Shown: positions 7,069 through 15,600 of the stretch, piece after piece
Layout: each line of letters starts with the position of its first letter
Position numbering within the stretch: position 1 is the first letter of the stretch
Assembly: GCA_016297775.1 (NCBI GenBank)
Contig: JAEDGA010000021.1
Coordinates: 1-17,248, forward strand
DNA: 17,248 nucleotides
Source: Candidatus Methanomethylophilaceae archaeon
Lineage (GTDB): Archaea; Thermoplasmatota; Thermoplasmata; Methanomassiliicoccales; Methanomethylophilaceae
Direction of reading: 5' to 3'
The notes under the pieces: generated by a model
What the model was told of the DNA's origin: nothing
The model's input: only the letters and a program-made list of their open reading frames with translations
The model's database searches: none
Translations under genes and position numbers: made by a program

Positions 7069-8142
7069 ATGAAGACAGGAATGATTGTGGCAATCTGTCT
7101 CGCCGCATTGTTGGTGGCGGGAGGTGCCGCGGTGATCATAAACAATCAGAACGGCAACGGAGAGGACACCGGAAGGACGATAACCGTGAAGGATACCCTG
7201 GGAAACGACGTCACCGTCGAACTCCCAATAAAGAGGATCGCAACGGTCAACACCCATGCGGCGGAGTTCCTTGAGATAGTGGGCGCATCGGATTTGGTCG
7301 TGGCCACGGATGACAGCACCATCGACATATTCCCGGAAATATACGGCGAATGCGTGGATCTCGGAAGCTACAAGACCCCCAACGGGGAGCTGGCGGCCGA
7401 TGCCGGGGTACAACTGCTGATCTGCCAGTCGTCCTCCAGGTCCATGTCCGCCGAGACCGAGAGCGCATTGATGAAGAACTATGGTATCAAGGTCCTCCGT
7501 CTCGACTGCTACGGATCCAACATGCTCGATGACGTGACGGAACTACTGAAGATCGTGGACTCCTCCGATGCGGATGACAAATTCGATGCATACAAAGCGA
7601 AGCGCAACGGGATCATATCCAAGATCGCGGATGCCGCCTCCTCCCTGACCGGAGAACCGGGATACCTGTTCATGTTCGCCACCAGGAACTCGTTCTACAA
7701 CACGAGTTCCGAACTCAACACCGCCGTATCATCCATCCACGGCAAGGATGCCCTCACGACGATAATGGGCGGGAACATCGGAACCTCCGTCACATGCAAA
7801 CCGAGTAAGGAATCTATCCTGGATTATGACAGCGAGAACGGCATCGACTATGTGTTCATACGTTCGATCGAAGGAAAGAGCATGGACGAGGCCTACAACA
7901 AGCTCGTGAAGTATATGGATGGTCTCGATCTCGACAGACCGGTGAAGGAGGGCAGGATATTCGTCATAGAGACGGACGTGCTGGCCGGAGCCAAGGATTA
8001 CGTGGGCCTCGTATGCATCGCCAACATATTCGGTGCGGAGATCGACATGACGCCTCAGCAGCTGATAGAGGATTACAACTCCTCGTTCGGATTCTCCGAG
8101 ACGTACGATGTGCTCATGAAAGAGTATGCCGCGATCGCCTGA
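7069..8142 (+). CDS. ABC importer substrate-binding protein, BtuF/FecB-type
   Basis: Extracytoplasmic binding protein that would deliver a metal chelate or tetrapyrrole to the permease encoded next. The 357-residue product has a hydrophobic N-terminal segment (about 4-24), then an Asn/Gly-rich linker, then the family's opening TVKDTLGNDVTVELP (39-53) and RIATVNTHAAEFLEI (56-70). No lipobox is visible: the only early cysteine (Cys10) lies within the hydrophobic stretch. It is therefore probably held by an uncleaved membrane anchor. Start ATG at 7069 with GGAGAGAG upstream. Substrate candidates in this family are ferric siderophores, heme, cobalamin and other metal chelates; position right after the F430 genes makes nickel, cobalt or a tetrapyrrole worth considering. 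Binding specificity cannot be read from sequence. Confidence 0.85.
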   Translation: MKTGMIVAICLAALLVAGGAAVIINNQNGNGEDTGRTITVKDTLGNDVTVELPIKRIATVNTHAAEFLEIVGASDLVVATDDSTIDIFPEIYGECVDLGSYKTPNGELAADAGVQLLICQSSSRSMSAETESALMKNYGIKVLRLDCYGSNMLDDVTELLKIVDSSDADDKFDAYKAKRNGIISKIADAASSLTGEPGYLFMFATRNSFYNTSSELNTAVSSIHGKDALTTIMGGNIGTSVTCKPSKESILDYDSENGIDYVFIRSIEGKSMDEAYNKLVKYMDGLDLDRPVKEGRIFVIETDVLAGAKDYVGLVCIANIFGAEIDMTPQQLIEDYNSSFGFSETYDVLMKEYAAIA

Positions 8143-9271
8143 AACGGTGCAGGATATGAACGATATCAGCGATGTGGAGTGCGCATACGGCGAATCCTCC
8201 AGGAAAGGCACGGTATTCATAGCCGCGATCGGAGTATGCACGCTGACGGCGTTCCTGATATCGCTGTGCGTCGGTCCGGTGACCATCGGGATCGAGGATG
8301 TCCTGAGAAGCATAGGGCATTCCGTGGTCCCGGATCTGGTGGGCGGTCCGGAGAAACCCTGGTATCAGAACATAGTGATCAACGGAAGGATGTCCCGTTC
8401 CCTGCTGTGCATATTGTGCGGGATCAGTCTCGGCATATCCGGTGCGGTCATGCAGAACATCCTCCGCAATCCGCTGGTGAGCCCGTTCACGCTCGGTGTG
8501 TCATCCGCTGCATCGTTCGGTGCCGCCATGGCCATCGTATTCGGACCTGCACTGTTCGGTACCCTCATGACGGGCAGCGTGGACATCCTTGGTATGGAAT
8601 TCCTGAACGAGAACCTGATCATCGTGCTGTTCGCATTCCTGTCGGGGATGCTGAGCATATTCATCGTGATCATGCTGTCGAGAAGGAGGGACATCTCCCG
8701 TTCCACGATCATCCTCGCCGGGGTGATCATCAGCTACCTGTTCCAGGCTGGCGTGTCCCTCGCCAAGTACATGTCCACGGATGATGCGTTACGCGAGATA
8801 ACGCTCTGGCTCATGGGAGGGATGTGGAACGCGTCATGGAGCGTGGACGCGATCCTGATACCGATGGTCCTGATCTGCTTCATCCTGTTGGAATCCATGT
8901 CCGTGAGGGTAAACATCCTGTCCGCAGGAGATGAGGTGGCCGAGAGTCTCGGTGTCAACGTATCCCGTCTGAGGACCACCGGATTGGTCGTGTCCACGCT
9001 GATGACATCCGCATGTCTGGCATTCACCGGAGTTATCGGATTCATCGGCCTCATGGCCCCGCACATCTGCAGGATGTTCATCGGCAACGACAGCAGGTTC
9101 CTGTTCCCGGCCGCGTCCCTTTTGGGTGCGCTGATACTCATCGTATCGGATACCGTGGCAAGGATCGTCATATCCCCAGAGGAGCTGCCTGTGGGCATCA
9201 TCATGTACATCATAGGAGGAATATTCTTCATCTGGCTCATATCACGCAGGAACAAGGAGGTGAACATGTGA
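8126..9271 (+). CDS. ABC importer permease, BtuC/FecD family
   Basis: Integral membrane permease forming the channel of the importer, probably as a homodimer. The 381-residue product shows about eight or more hydrophobic segments and several family signatures: GAVMQNILRNPLVSP (106-120) followed by LGVSSAASFGAA, the cytoplasmic coupling-loop region GDEVAESLGVNVSRLR (268-283), GFIGLMAPHICRM (305-317) and PEELPVGIIM (351-360). The start is uncertain: ATG at 8126 overlaps the binding-protein gene by 17 bases, while GTG at 8147 and ATG at 8156 are in frame and leave a small gap. None has a well-spaced Shine-Dalgarno site (GCAGGA lies only 1 base before 8156). The longest form is given; all forms keep every membrane segment. 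The stop overlaps the ATPase start. Confidence 0.88.
   Translation: MPRSPETVQDMNDISDVECAYGESSRKGTVFIAAIGVCTLTAFLISLCVGPVTIGIEDVLRSIGHSVVPDLVGGPEKPWYQNIVINGRMSRSLLCILCGISLGISGAVMQNILRNPLVSPFTLGVSSAASFGAAMAIVFGPALFGTLMTGSVDILGMEFLNENLIIVLFAFLSGMLSIFIVIMLSRRRDISRSTIILAGVIISYLFQAGVSLAKYMSTDDALREITLWLMGGMWNASWSVDAILIPMVLICFILLESMSVRVNILSAGDEVAESLGVNVSRLRTTGLVVSTLMTSACLAFTGVIGFIGLMAPHICRMFIGNDSRFLFPAASLLGALILIVSDTVARIVISPEELPVGIIMYIIGGIFFIWLISRRNKEVNM
9254..9263 (+). promoter_or_regulatory. strong Shine-Dalgarno site of the ABC ATPase
   Basis: AAGGAGGTGA, a near-complete complement of the 16S rRNA 3' end, lies inside the last codons of the permease gene, 4 bases before the GTG at 9268. It fixes the start of the ATPase and implies strong re-initiation or independent ribosome loading. 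Confidence 0.75.
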
Positions 9272-10056
9272 CGCTGAGCATACGTTCCCTCACCCAAGGA
9301 TACTGGGATGCCACCATCCTCGATTCCATCGATGTAGAGATAGAAAGAGGCGAGTTCGTCTCGGTCCTGGGACCCAACGGTTCCGGTAAATCCACGCTGA
9401 TAAAGACTGTATGCAGGGTGATGAAACCTCGCGGAGGCACCATAACCGTGGACGGCGAGGATATCACGATGGCGGACCCGAAGAAGTTCTCCAGGATGAT
9501 CGGATATGTGCCACAGAGATACATCACCTCCGATTACATGCAGGTCTTCAACGCCGTGCTGGTGGGAAGGGCACCGTACATGTCATGGTCATACTCCAAG
9601 AACGACTTCGCCATGGCATCGGCCGCGATAGATGCCATGGGATTGAACGATCTCATGAGGAAATACACCAACGACCTGTCCGGAGGACAATTGCAGAAGG
9701 TGATAATAGCGCGTGCGCTGGCACAGTGTCCCGACTACTACATCCTGGACGAACCCACATCCGCATTGGACCTCAGGAACCAGTTGGATACGCTCAGAGC
9801 GGTGAAGACGTTCATGACCGACAGGGGAGCGGGTGCACTTATCGCCCTGCACGATCTCAATCTTGCCATGAGGTTCTCCGACAAGGTGGTCATGCTGAAG
9901 GACGGACATGTGCATGCCTGCGGCAGACCGGAGGATGTCATCACCGAAAAGAACATCTCGGACGTGTACAACGTATCATCCGAGATAGTGGAGGGCAGGG
10001 ACGGCACCTATGTGCATATCTGCGAGGACCGTCCCGACCGCTCCGCGATCAATTGA
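9268..10056 (+). CDS. ABC importer ATPase, BtuD/FecE-type
   Basis: Cytoplasmic ATPase that energises the importer. The 262-residue protein has Walker A GPNGSGKST (35-43), a Q-loop around Gln83 in YVPQR, the ABC signature LSGGQLQKV (137-145), Walker B YYILDEPTSALD (157-168) and the switch His195 in LHDLNLA. All catalytic motifs are intact, and together with the binding protein and permease the importer looks complete. The start is GTG 9268, overlapping the permease stop (GTGA). A longer reading frame extends upstream within the permease gene but is a shadow. Its last 8 bases overlap the end of the convergent minus-strand ATPase gene. The C-terminal extension (about 225-262) is typical of the FecE/BtuD group. 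Confidence 0.92.
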   Translation: MTLSIRSLTQGYWDATILDSIDVEIERGEFVSVLGPNGSGKSTLIKTVCRVMKPRGGTITVDGEDITMADPKKFSRMIGYVPQRYITSDYMQVFNAVLVGRAPYMSWSYSKNDFAMASAAIDAMGLNDLMRKYTNDLSGGQLQKVIIARALAQCPDYYILDEPTSALDLRNQLDTLRAVKTFMTDRGAGALIALHDLNLAMRFSDKVVMLKDGHVHACGRPEDVITEKNISDVYNVSSEIVEGRDGTYVHICEDRPDRSAIN

Positions 10057-11206
10057 GAAGCCAATCGCAGAGATTGACCAGACGTGCCTTGCCCATGGTC
10101 TCCGGCAGACCGGAATCCATGGTAAGTATCGTGGAAGCACCGACTACACCCTCATCCTTCAGGATGGAATCGGTGGTCTCCACGGACGGGAACACATGGA
10201 AGAATCCGGTGACACCGTCCTTCATGACCGTGAACGATACGCCCGCCTCGTGGACACTGCCCGCACGTACGGTGTATCCGCGTCTGAGGAGCTCCAAGTA
10301 CACTATGTTCTCCATGGCGACCGTGAAGTCTATCTCCATGTCGTACTTCAGCGCGAAGTTCCTGATACCGTTGTCCGTGGCATAGAGACGGAACGGGTGC
10401 TCCTTCAGCATACCCATGTTCACGTCGTACCTGTCCACGCGCTTCACCAGGTATGCACTCTCCAGAGCATCCACATACCTCTCCGCAGAGGATGCGTTGA
10501 TATGGCATGCCTTGGCAATCTCCGCATAGGTCATCTCCTTGCCGACGTTCCTGAACAGATGGTTGGTGACGGCGAACAGGATCTCGGGATCCTCCTTTGT
10601 CCTGAGTATGAGATCGTTGAGTACGATGGTGTTGAAGATGCCCTCGAGATCGCTATCGCAGACCCTCTCCCCTTCGGAGGGATCCACTCCGGGAAGCCCT
10701 CCGTACACGGCGTACTCCCTGAACCTCGTGTTCACATCCTCCATGGGGTAGGCGGTCATGAACTCGGCGAAGGACATGGACGTGACCTCGATGTCCTTTA
10801 CGGCGATGTTCTCCAACGCATCATGGATGGGCGCGGAGAACGTTTCAGTGACGTATACGTCGCATGTGCCGAGGGTGATCAGTTTCAACAGCACGGATCT
10901 CCAATCCTTCACACGGCAGACGTTGTTCAGGAAGACATAGGACTGGGCACCGTCCCCCGCCTTTCCGGCAAGATATGCTTCGAGCTTGTCCGCATCGTTG
11001 AGATCCTGTCCGCTGCGCTTCTCGAAATCGAGATAGATTATATCGGAATCCGATACGCCGGAGGACTTCAACTGCTTGATGTACTCCTCCAGGATGGAGG
11101 TCTTACCGGACCTGCGCATACCGCAGATCACCTTCACTGTGTCGTTGGTACCCTTGCATTCGTTCAATGCCGCAAGATAGGATGCCCTTGTGACGGTTCT
11201 TCTCAT
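10049..11206 (-). CDS. AAA_14/DUF4143-type ATPase with degraded motifs
   Basis: A 385-residue member of the archaeal/bacterial family in which an AAA-like P-loop domain precedes a helical/winged-helix DUF4143 region and a PD-(D/E)XK-nuclease-like end. Walker A is intact (GMRRSGKTS, 29-37). The usual Walker B 'FLDEVQ' reads FLNNVC (92-97), with both acidic residues turned to Asn94 and Asn95. The usual 'TGS' sensor segment reads TETFSAP (120-126). The GGLP segment (169-172) is kept. Near the end, the usual 'EVDF' nuclease-like motif reads GVSF (322-325). It may bind ATP without hydrolysing it well. The biological role of the family is unclear. Start ATG at 11206 fits the Walker A position and a TATA-like element at -24; a longer upstream frame is rejected. 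Confidence 0.82.
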   Translation of the reverse strand: MRRTVTRASYLAALNECKGTNDTVKVICGMRRSGKTSILEEYIKQLKSSGVSDSDIIYLDFEKRSGQDLNDADKLEAYLAGKAGDGAQSYVFLNNVCRVKDWRSVLLKLITLGTCDVYVTETFSAPIHDALENIAVKDIEVTSMSFAEFMTAYPMEDVNTRFREYAVYGGLPGVDPSEGERVCDSDLEGIFNTIVLNDLILRTKEDPEILFAVTNHLFRNVGKEMTYAEIAKACHINASSAERYVDALESAYLVKRVDRYDVNMGMLKEHPFRLYATDNGIRNFALKYDMEIDFTVAMENIVYLELLRRGYTVRAGSVHEAGVSFTVMKDGVTGFFHVFPSVETTDSILKDEGVVGASTILTMDSGLPETMGKARLVNLCDWLLN

Positions 11207-11224
11207 GATGACGTAATGGTCTTG

Positions 11225-11234
11225 CTTACATAAG
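11225..11234. promoter_or_regulatory. divergent promoter element between the ATPase and galM
   Basis: CTTACATAAG is nearly palindromic and TATA-like on both strands. It is centred about 24 bases before the ATPase ATG (11206, minus strand), giving a possible leaderless transcript. On the plus strand it is about 41 bases before the galM ATG, leaving room for the Shine-Dalgarno-like GGGGATGA at 11258-11266. Confidence 0.4.
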
Positions 11235-11270
11235 AGATATGGCATTTGACGAACATCAGGGGATGATAGG

Positions 11271-12323
11271 ATGGAAATCTTCAGCAGACCATACGGTAGG
11301 ACCTCCGACGGCAGGGATGTGCATCTGTACAGCATGTGGAACGGAAGGGTACAGTTGGACGTGACCGATTACGGGGCCCACATGGTTAGGGTCTGCGTTC
11401 CCGACATCGACGGTTCCATGAGCGATGTCATCCTCGGATATGACACATGCGATGACTATCTTGCCAACCGTACGAGTTACGGTGCGATCATGGGAAGACA
11501 TGCGGGAAGGATAGCGGGCGCATACTTCACCCTGAACGGTATCGGGTATGAACTTGAGAAAGGTAAGGACGGGAACAACCTGCACAGCGGAAAGGACCGT
11601 TACGGCCGCAGGATGTGGGAAACCGTATCTGCTGACGAGGATGGTGTCGTATTCCGTTTGGAGAGTCCGGACGGGGACCAGGGATTCCCCGGCAATGCTA
11701 CGGTCACCGTCACATACTCCGTGACCGATGACAACGCCGTTCGCATAGAATATGACGCAGTGTCGGACAAGGATACCATATTCAACATGACCAACCACTC
11801 CTACTTCAATCTCGACGGACCATACAGCGATTCCGTGGCGGATCATCTGCTCAAGGTGGATTCCGATCGCATCACAAAGGATCGCGAGGACGGCGTATCC
11901 ACGGACGAGACCTTGGATGTCTCGAACACGATGTTCGACTTCCGTACCGTTCGCAGGATAGGGGATGGATTCGGAGATCCGTCATCCAAGGACGGAGGTT
12001 ATGACAATACATATCTCCTGAACGGAAATGGATTCAGGAATGTGGCCACACTGGCATCCGACATCTCCGGGATATGCATGGACGTGTTCACGGACATGCC
12101 TGCCATGGTACTCTATACGGCCAACGGTCTGAACGAGGTGGGACGCGAAGGAAGGGTTAACGGCAACCGTTCCGCAGTGTGCCTCGAGACACAGTATGTA
12201 CCGGGTGCGATAGATTCCAAGAGTTACGACAGATGCGTATTCTCCAAAGGCGAGAGATTCCATTCCATGACTGAGTACAGGTTCCGCGAGGAACATTCCG
12301 AGAGATGGGAGGAGATATTGTGA
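11271..12323 (+). CDS. galM: aldose 1-epimerase (mutarotase)
   Basis: Interconverts alpha and beta anomers of sugars such as galactose and glucose in the cytosol. The 350-residue protein matches the family: RHAGRI (76-81), NLHSGKDRYGRRMW (103-116) with His105, TNHSYFNL (174-181) with His176 as the catalytic acid, GGYDNTYLL (242-250) with substrate-binding Asp245, and the catalytic base Glu306 in CLETQ. All expected active-site residues are present and the length is normal. ATG at 11271 is preceded by GGGGATGA. No other sugar genes lie nearby, so the physiological sugar is unknown. Its stop overlaps the GTG of the next small gene, so the two are probably co-translated. Confidence 0.92.
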   Translation: MEIFSRPYGRTSDGRDVHLYSMWNGRVQLDVTDYGAHMVRVCVPDIDGSMSDVILGYDTCDDYLANRTSYGAIMGRHAGRIAGAYFTLNGIGYELEKGKDGNNLHSGKDRYGRRMWETVSADEDGVVFRLESPDGDQGFPGNATVTVTYSVTDDNAVRIEYDAVSDKDTIFNMTNHSYFNLDGPYSDSVADHLLKVDSDRITKDREDGVSTDETLDVSNTMFDFRTVRRIGDGFGDPSSKDGGYDNTYLLNGNGFRNVATLASDISGICMDVFTDMPAMVLYTANGLNEVGREGRVNGNRSAVCLETQYVPGAIDSKSYDRCVFSKGERFHSMTEYRFREEHSERWEEIL

Positions 12324-12640
12324 ACATGAGAGGTGTGGACTTCACAGGACCGTGCGGTGCGGATGCGTTACCCGGATCCCCGGGGATATATCTCGTATGT
12401 ACCGAATCATCCGGAGGGATACGTGTGTTGGGTGTCTACGAGAGCGATGACATCCGTTCCCACGTATCCTCGAACCCCAGAGCCGGGGAATGGGGATCGT
12501 ACGAGGACGGTAACGGCATATTCTTCTACGGATCCGGACCCATCACCGACCGGGATGCCAGGGCATCCAAGGTCAGGGACATTATCGATACCAGGCCCTA
12601 TGCGGTACCATGCGTGGACCGCATAGAGGATGACTGGTGA
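12320..12640 (+). CDS. small unknown protein, possibly GIY-YIG-like
   Basis: A 106-residue acidic protein that I cannot assign. The pattern PGIYLV (21-26), about ten residues, VLGVYESDDIRSHV (36-49) resembles the opening of GIY-YIG domains: GIY, then a 'YIG'-like strand (here LGV), then a helix with a conserved Arg (here Arg46). A glycine-rich GNGIFFYGSGP (64-74) and a C-terminal TRPYAVPC (91-98) follow. The second tyrosine motif is poor and no catalytic glutamate is evident, so nuclease activity is doubtful. The start is GTG at 12320, overlapping the galM stop, with GGAGGAG at 12309-12315 upstream; ATG at 12326 is the alternative. Its stop directly abuts the sbcC stop. Coupling to galM may be only positional. 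Confidence 0.6.
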   Translation: MNMRGVDFTGPCGADALPGSPGIYLVCTESSGGIRVLGVYESDDIRSHVSSNPRAGEWGSYEDGNGIFFYGSGPITDRDARASKVRDIIDTRPYAVPCVDRIEDDW

Positions 12641-15600
12641 TCACAGTTCGATACGGAGACTGCTCCCTCTGCCACCCATCCTGGCGTTGGTGACCATAAT
12701 CCTGCGGTCTATGTTATCCTTCAATGCTGGGACGTGGGATATTATTCCGACCAGACGGTTTCCGTCCGTACTCAACTGATCGAGCACCTGCATGGCCGAC
12801 CTCATGGATTCCGCATCCAGGGTACCGAACCCTTCGTCCACGAACAGGGTGTCGATCTTTATGCCTCCGCTCGCAGCCTGAACCGCATCGGAAAGACCCA
12901 GTGCGAGGGACAGTGAGGCCTTGAACGTCTCACCTCCGGACAGTGTGTTCGCGGGACGCATACGTCCGGTGAACGCGTCCATGACATCCAGGTCCAATCC
13001 GTAGGAGGTCCTGCCATCCCTCATCTTGGACGACAGTACCAGTTCGAATCTGTCGGAGGTCATCATGCGAAGTCTCCTGTTGGCGAATCCCAGGACGTTC
13101 TTGAAGTACATCGCCTGGACATAGGTCTCGAAATCTATCCTGTTGCCGTAGCTCCCTACCGCTACCTCGTATATGGGCCTGAATTCCTTGTACATACGGT
13201 CCAGTTCGACGACATCCTCCATCACCCCTTCTACGGATGAGACGATGTCCGAATTACGCTGAATACGTGCGGATACGGCACTGTGTTCCTTGAGGATCTC
13301 ATTATGGTCGGAATCGGCCTTATCCGCCTCCTGTTTCAACACATCGGCATCCTCGGGCTCCCTGTTGTTGATGACGACCTCGTTGGATCTTATGATCGTA
13401 TTGGCTTTTTCCAACGCTTTGTCATATTCAGCCACTTCCGATCTCAATTCATCAAGCTCCCCTTCCCTTCCGAGCTCGATCCTGAATCTATCGATGTCCA
13501 TATCCAACTCGAAGAGCCTGGAACCCAGGACGGTATCGTACTCGTCCTTGCGACGGACCTCATCATCGAGACTTTTGAGGATGTTGTCGTGTTCCCCCTT
13601 CAGCTTATTCAACCTCTCGTTGCAATCATCGAACCTCTTCTTCGCAACGGATATTCTGTTTTCCATGGCGGATATCTCGGTTTTGAGAACGGATATGCGT
13701 TCACCCACACCCTCTCTGGACAGATTGGAGACACCGGCGGATTTCTCATCGATCCTGGCCTTCAATGCGGACAGATCGCCATTGGCTTCCGTGTACCGGC
13801 CGGTGAGGTCCTTTATCCTATCCGACAGATCGGTCTCCTTCTTGTCCAAGGATTCGTTCAGTTCCGCGGTCATCCTCTTTATCTCGGAATCGATCACATG
13901 CAGACGTTCTATCTCGGCCTTGAGTTCATCCATCTCAACCAATTTACCGTCCCTGAATGTATCCAGGATGCGTTGTGCCCCTTCCACGGAATCCGGTGCA
14001 TCGCCTGTCAGTTCCCTGACACTTTCATAGACGGACCTGGAATTGGCATCGATGCTACCGATAAGTCCATCCAATTCCGATTTTATCGCATTGGCTTTCT
14101 CGAATGCCGTATCCGATTTTTTCTTGAGGGAATCGACCTCTTTCTTCGTAGGGGCACCGGACTCCTTCGCGGCAGGATGCGGATGTTCGATCGAACCGCA
14201 GAGAGGACAGGGGCATCCGTCCTGCAGATCGTCCACCATGGCACCGAGAAGGGACATGTTGTGACGCTTGTGCGCATCGTTGTATGCATCCAATGCCTCC
14301 TCGTACATCCTGACCGCACCATCATATTCATCATTCTTTGAGGATCTGGCACTTATAAGAGAGGAAAGACCGGCGATCTGTGAACCCAGTCTGCCGATGT
14401 CCTTCATTACCTTGGAGATACCCTTTAGGTCCGATTCCAATCCGGATAATGAGGCGACGGCGGCCTCGTTCTCGCCTATATACGATCTATACCGTTTTTT
14501 GGTATCCAGCACGGAAGCCAATTCATCCTCCGTTTTTTTCTTGGAATCCAGCAACGACTTCAGATTCTCCTCCGCACGATGGCGCTTATCGTTCAGCACA
14601 TCGATCTCGTCGAAGACATCCATCTTGTCAGTGAGATTCTGAAGTTCCATACGTTTCCCCTCTATGACAGGGGTGTTCGCATTCGCTTCCGCCAATTCGG
14701 AATCCAGGCGTTCGGATTCCTCCATCTTGGCATCGATATCGCCCTTCAATCCCCCCTCCCTGTTTCTCATATCGGATATGCGGCTCTCACAATCGCATAC
14801 GTTACGGTAATCGGTCTTGGCGGAGATGACCTTCTCCAACAACGCGATGGTCTCGCGTTCGCCATCTATCTGATCCTTTTTCTCCGATAGACTCTCAAGA
14901 TCGTTATTGGCCTGATTCAACTGGTCTATCGCCTTGATCAATCCGTCGTTGATACCCATCCTGGCACTTATGTCCTTCCTCTTCCTGTCAGATTCGCCGA
15001 GATCAGATGTCAGCTTTTCAAGAGATACCCTGTCATCGTCTATCGCCGATTCCAACAGTTCCACCATCTCTTTGATATATTCCTTTTTTCCGCGCATATC
15101 TTTGAATTTTTCATACACGTCGGAACCTTCGATCAGAACGGCACTGTCGGTCAATGTGAGGGCCTTACTGTAATAAGATGAGATCTCATCGTCCAGATCC
15201 TTGTATCTCTTCGCCACCAGATTCTGGAAATCCACCAGATGTCCGGTCCTGAACAAGGTCCTGAGGATATCCTTCCTCTCCTTGGAATCGGCTGTGAGTA
15301 TCTTTCCGAACTGACCCTGTGCGATCATCACGATCTGTTCCCACTGTTCGAATTTGATACCCAGTATATCGATGATCTTGGAATTCACTTCAGCCTTCTT
15401 GTCAATGTACTTGTCATCGTATTCCAACACGACCGATTCGTTTACGGGCTTCGTACCGCCCCCTCTCTTCTTGGCGATCTCCTGTTTCGGTCTCCTGGTG
15501 ACCGTATATCTGCATCCGGCATTCTCGAACACCAATCTCACTGATGTGGTGACATCCGGACTGGCGAAATCGCTCCTCATCATGTGACCTTCGCGTTCGC

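Noticed and set aside
10010..11233. Long plus-strand frame opposite the DUF4143-type ATPase
   Set aside because: The minus strand carries a clear P-loop and family layout; the plus frame is Val/His/Leu-rich shadow sequence.
13283..14341. Long plus-strand frame opposite the sbcC coiled coil
   Set aside because: Coiled-coil codons read on the other strand give long, hydrophobic, Ile/Phe/Leu-rich frames; no start signal or family match.
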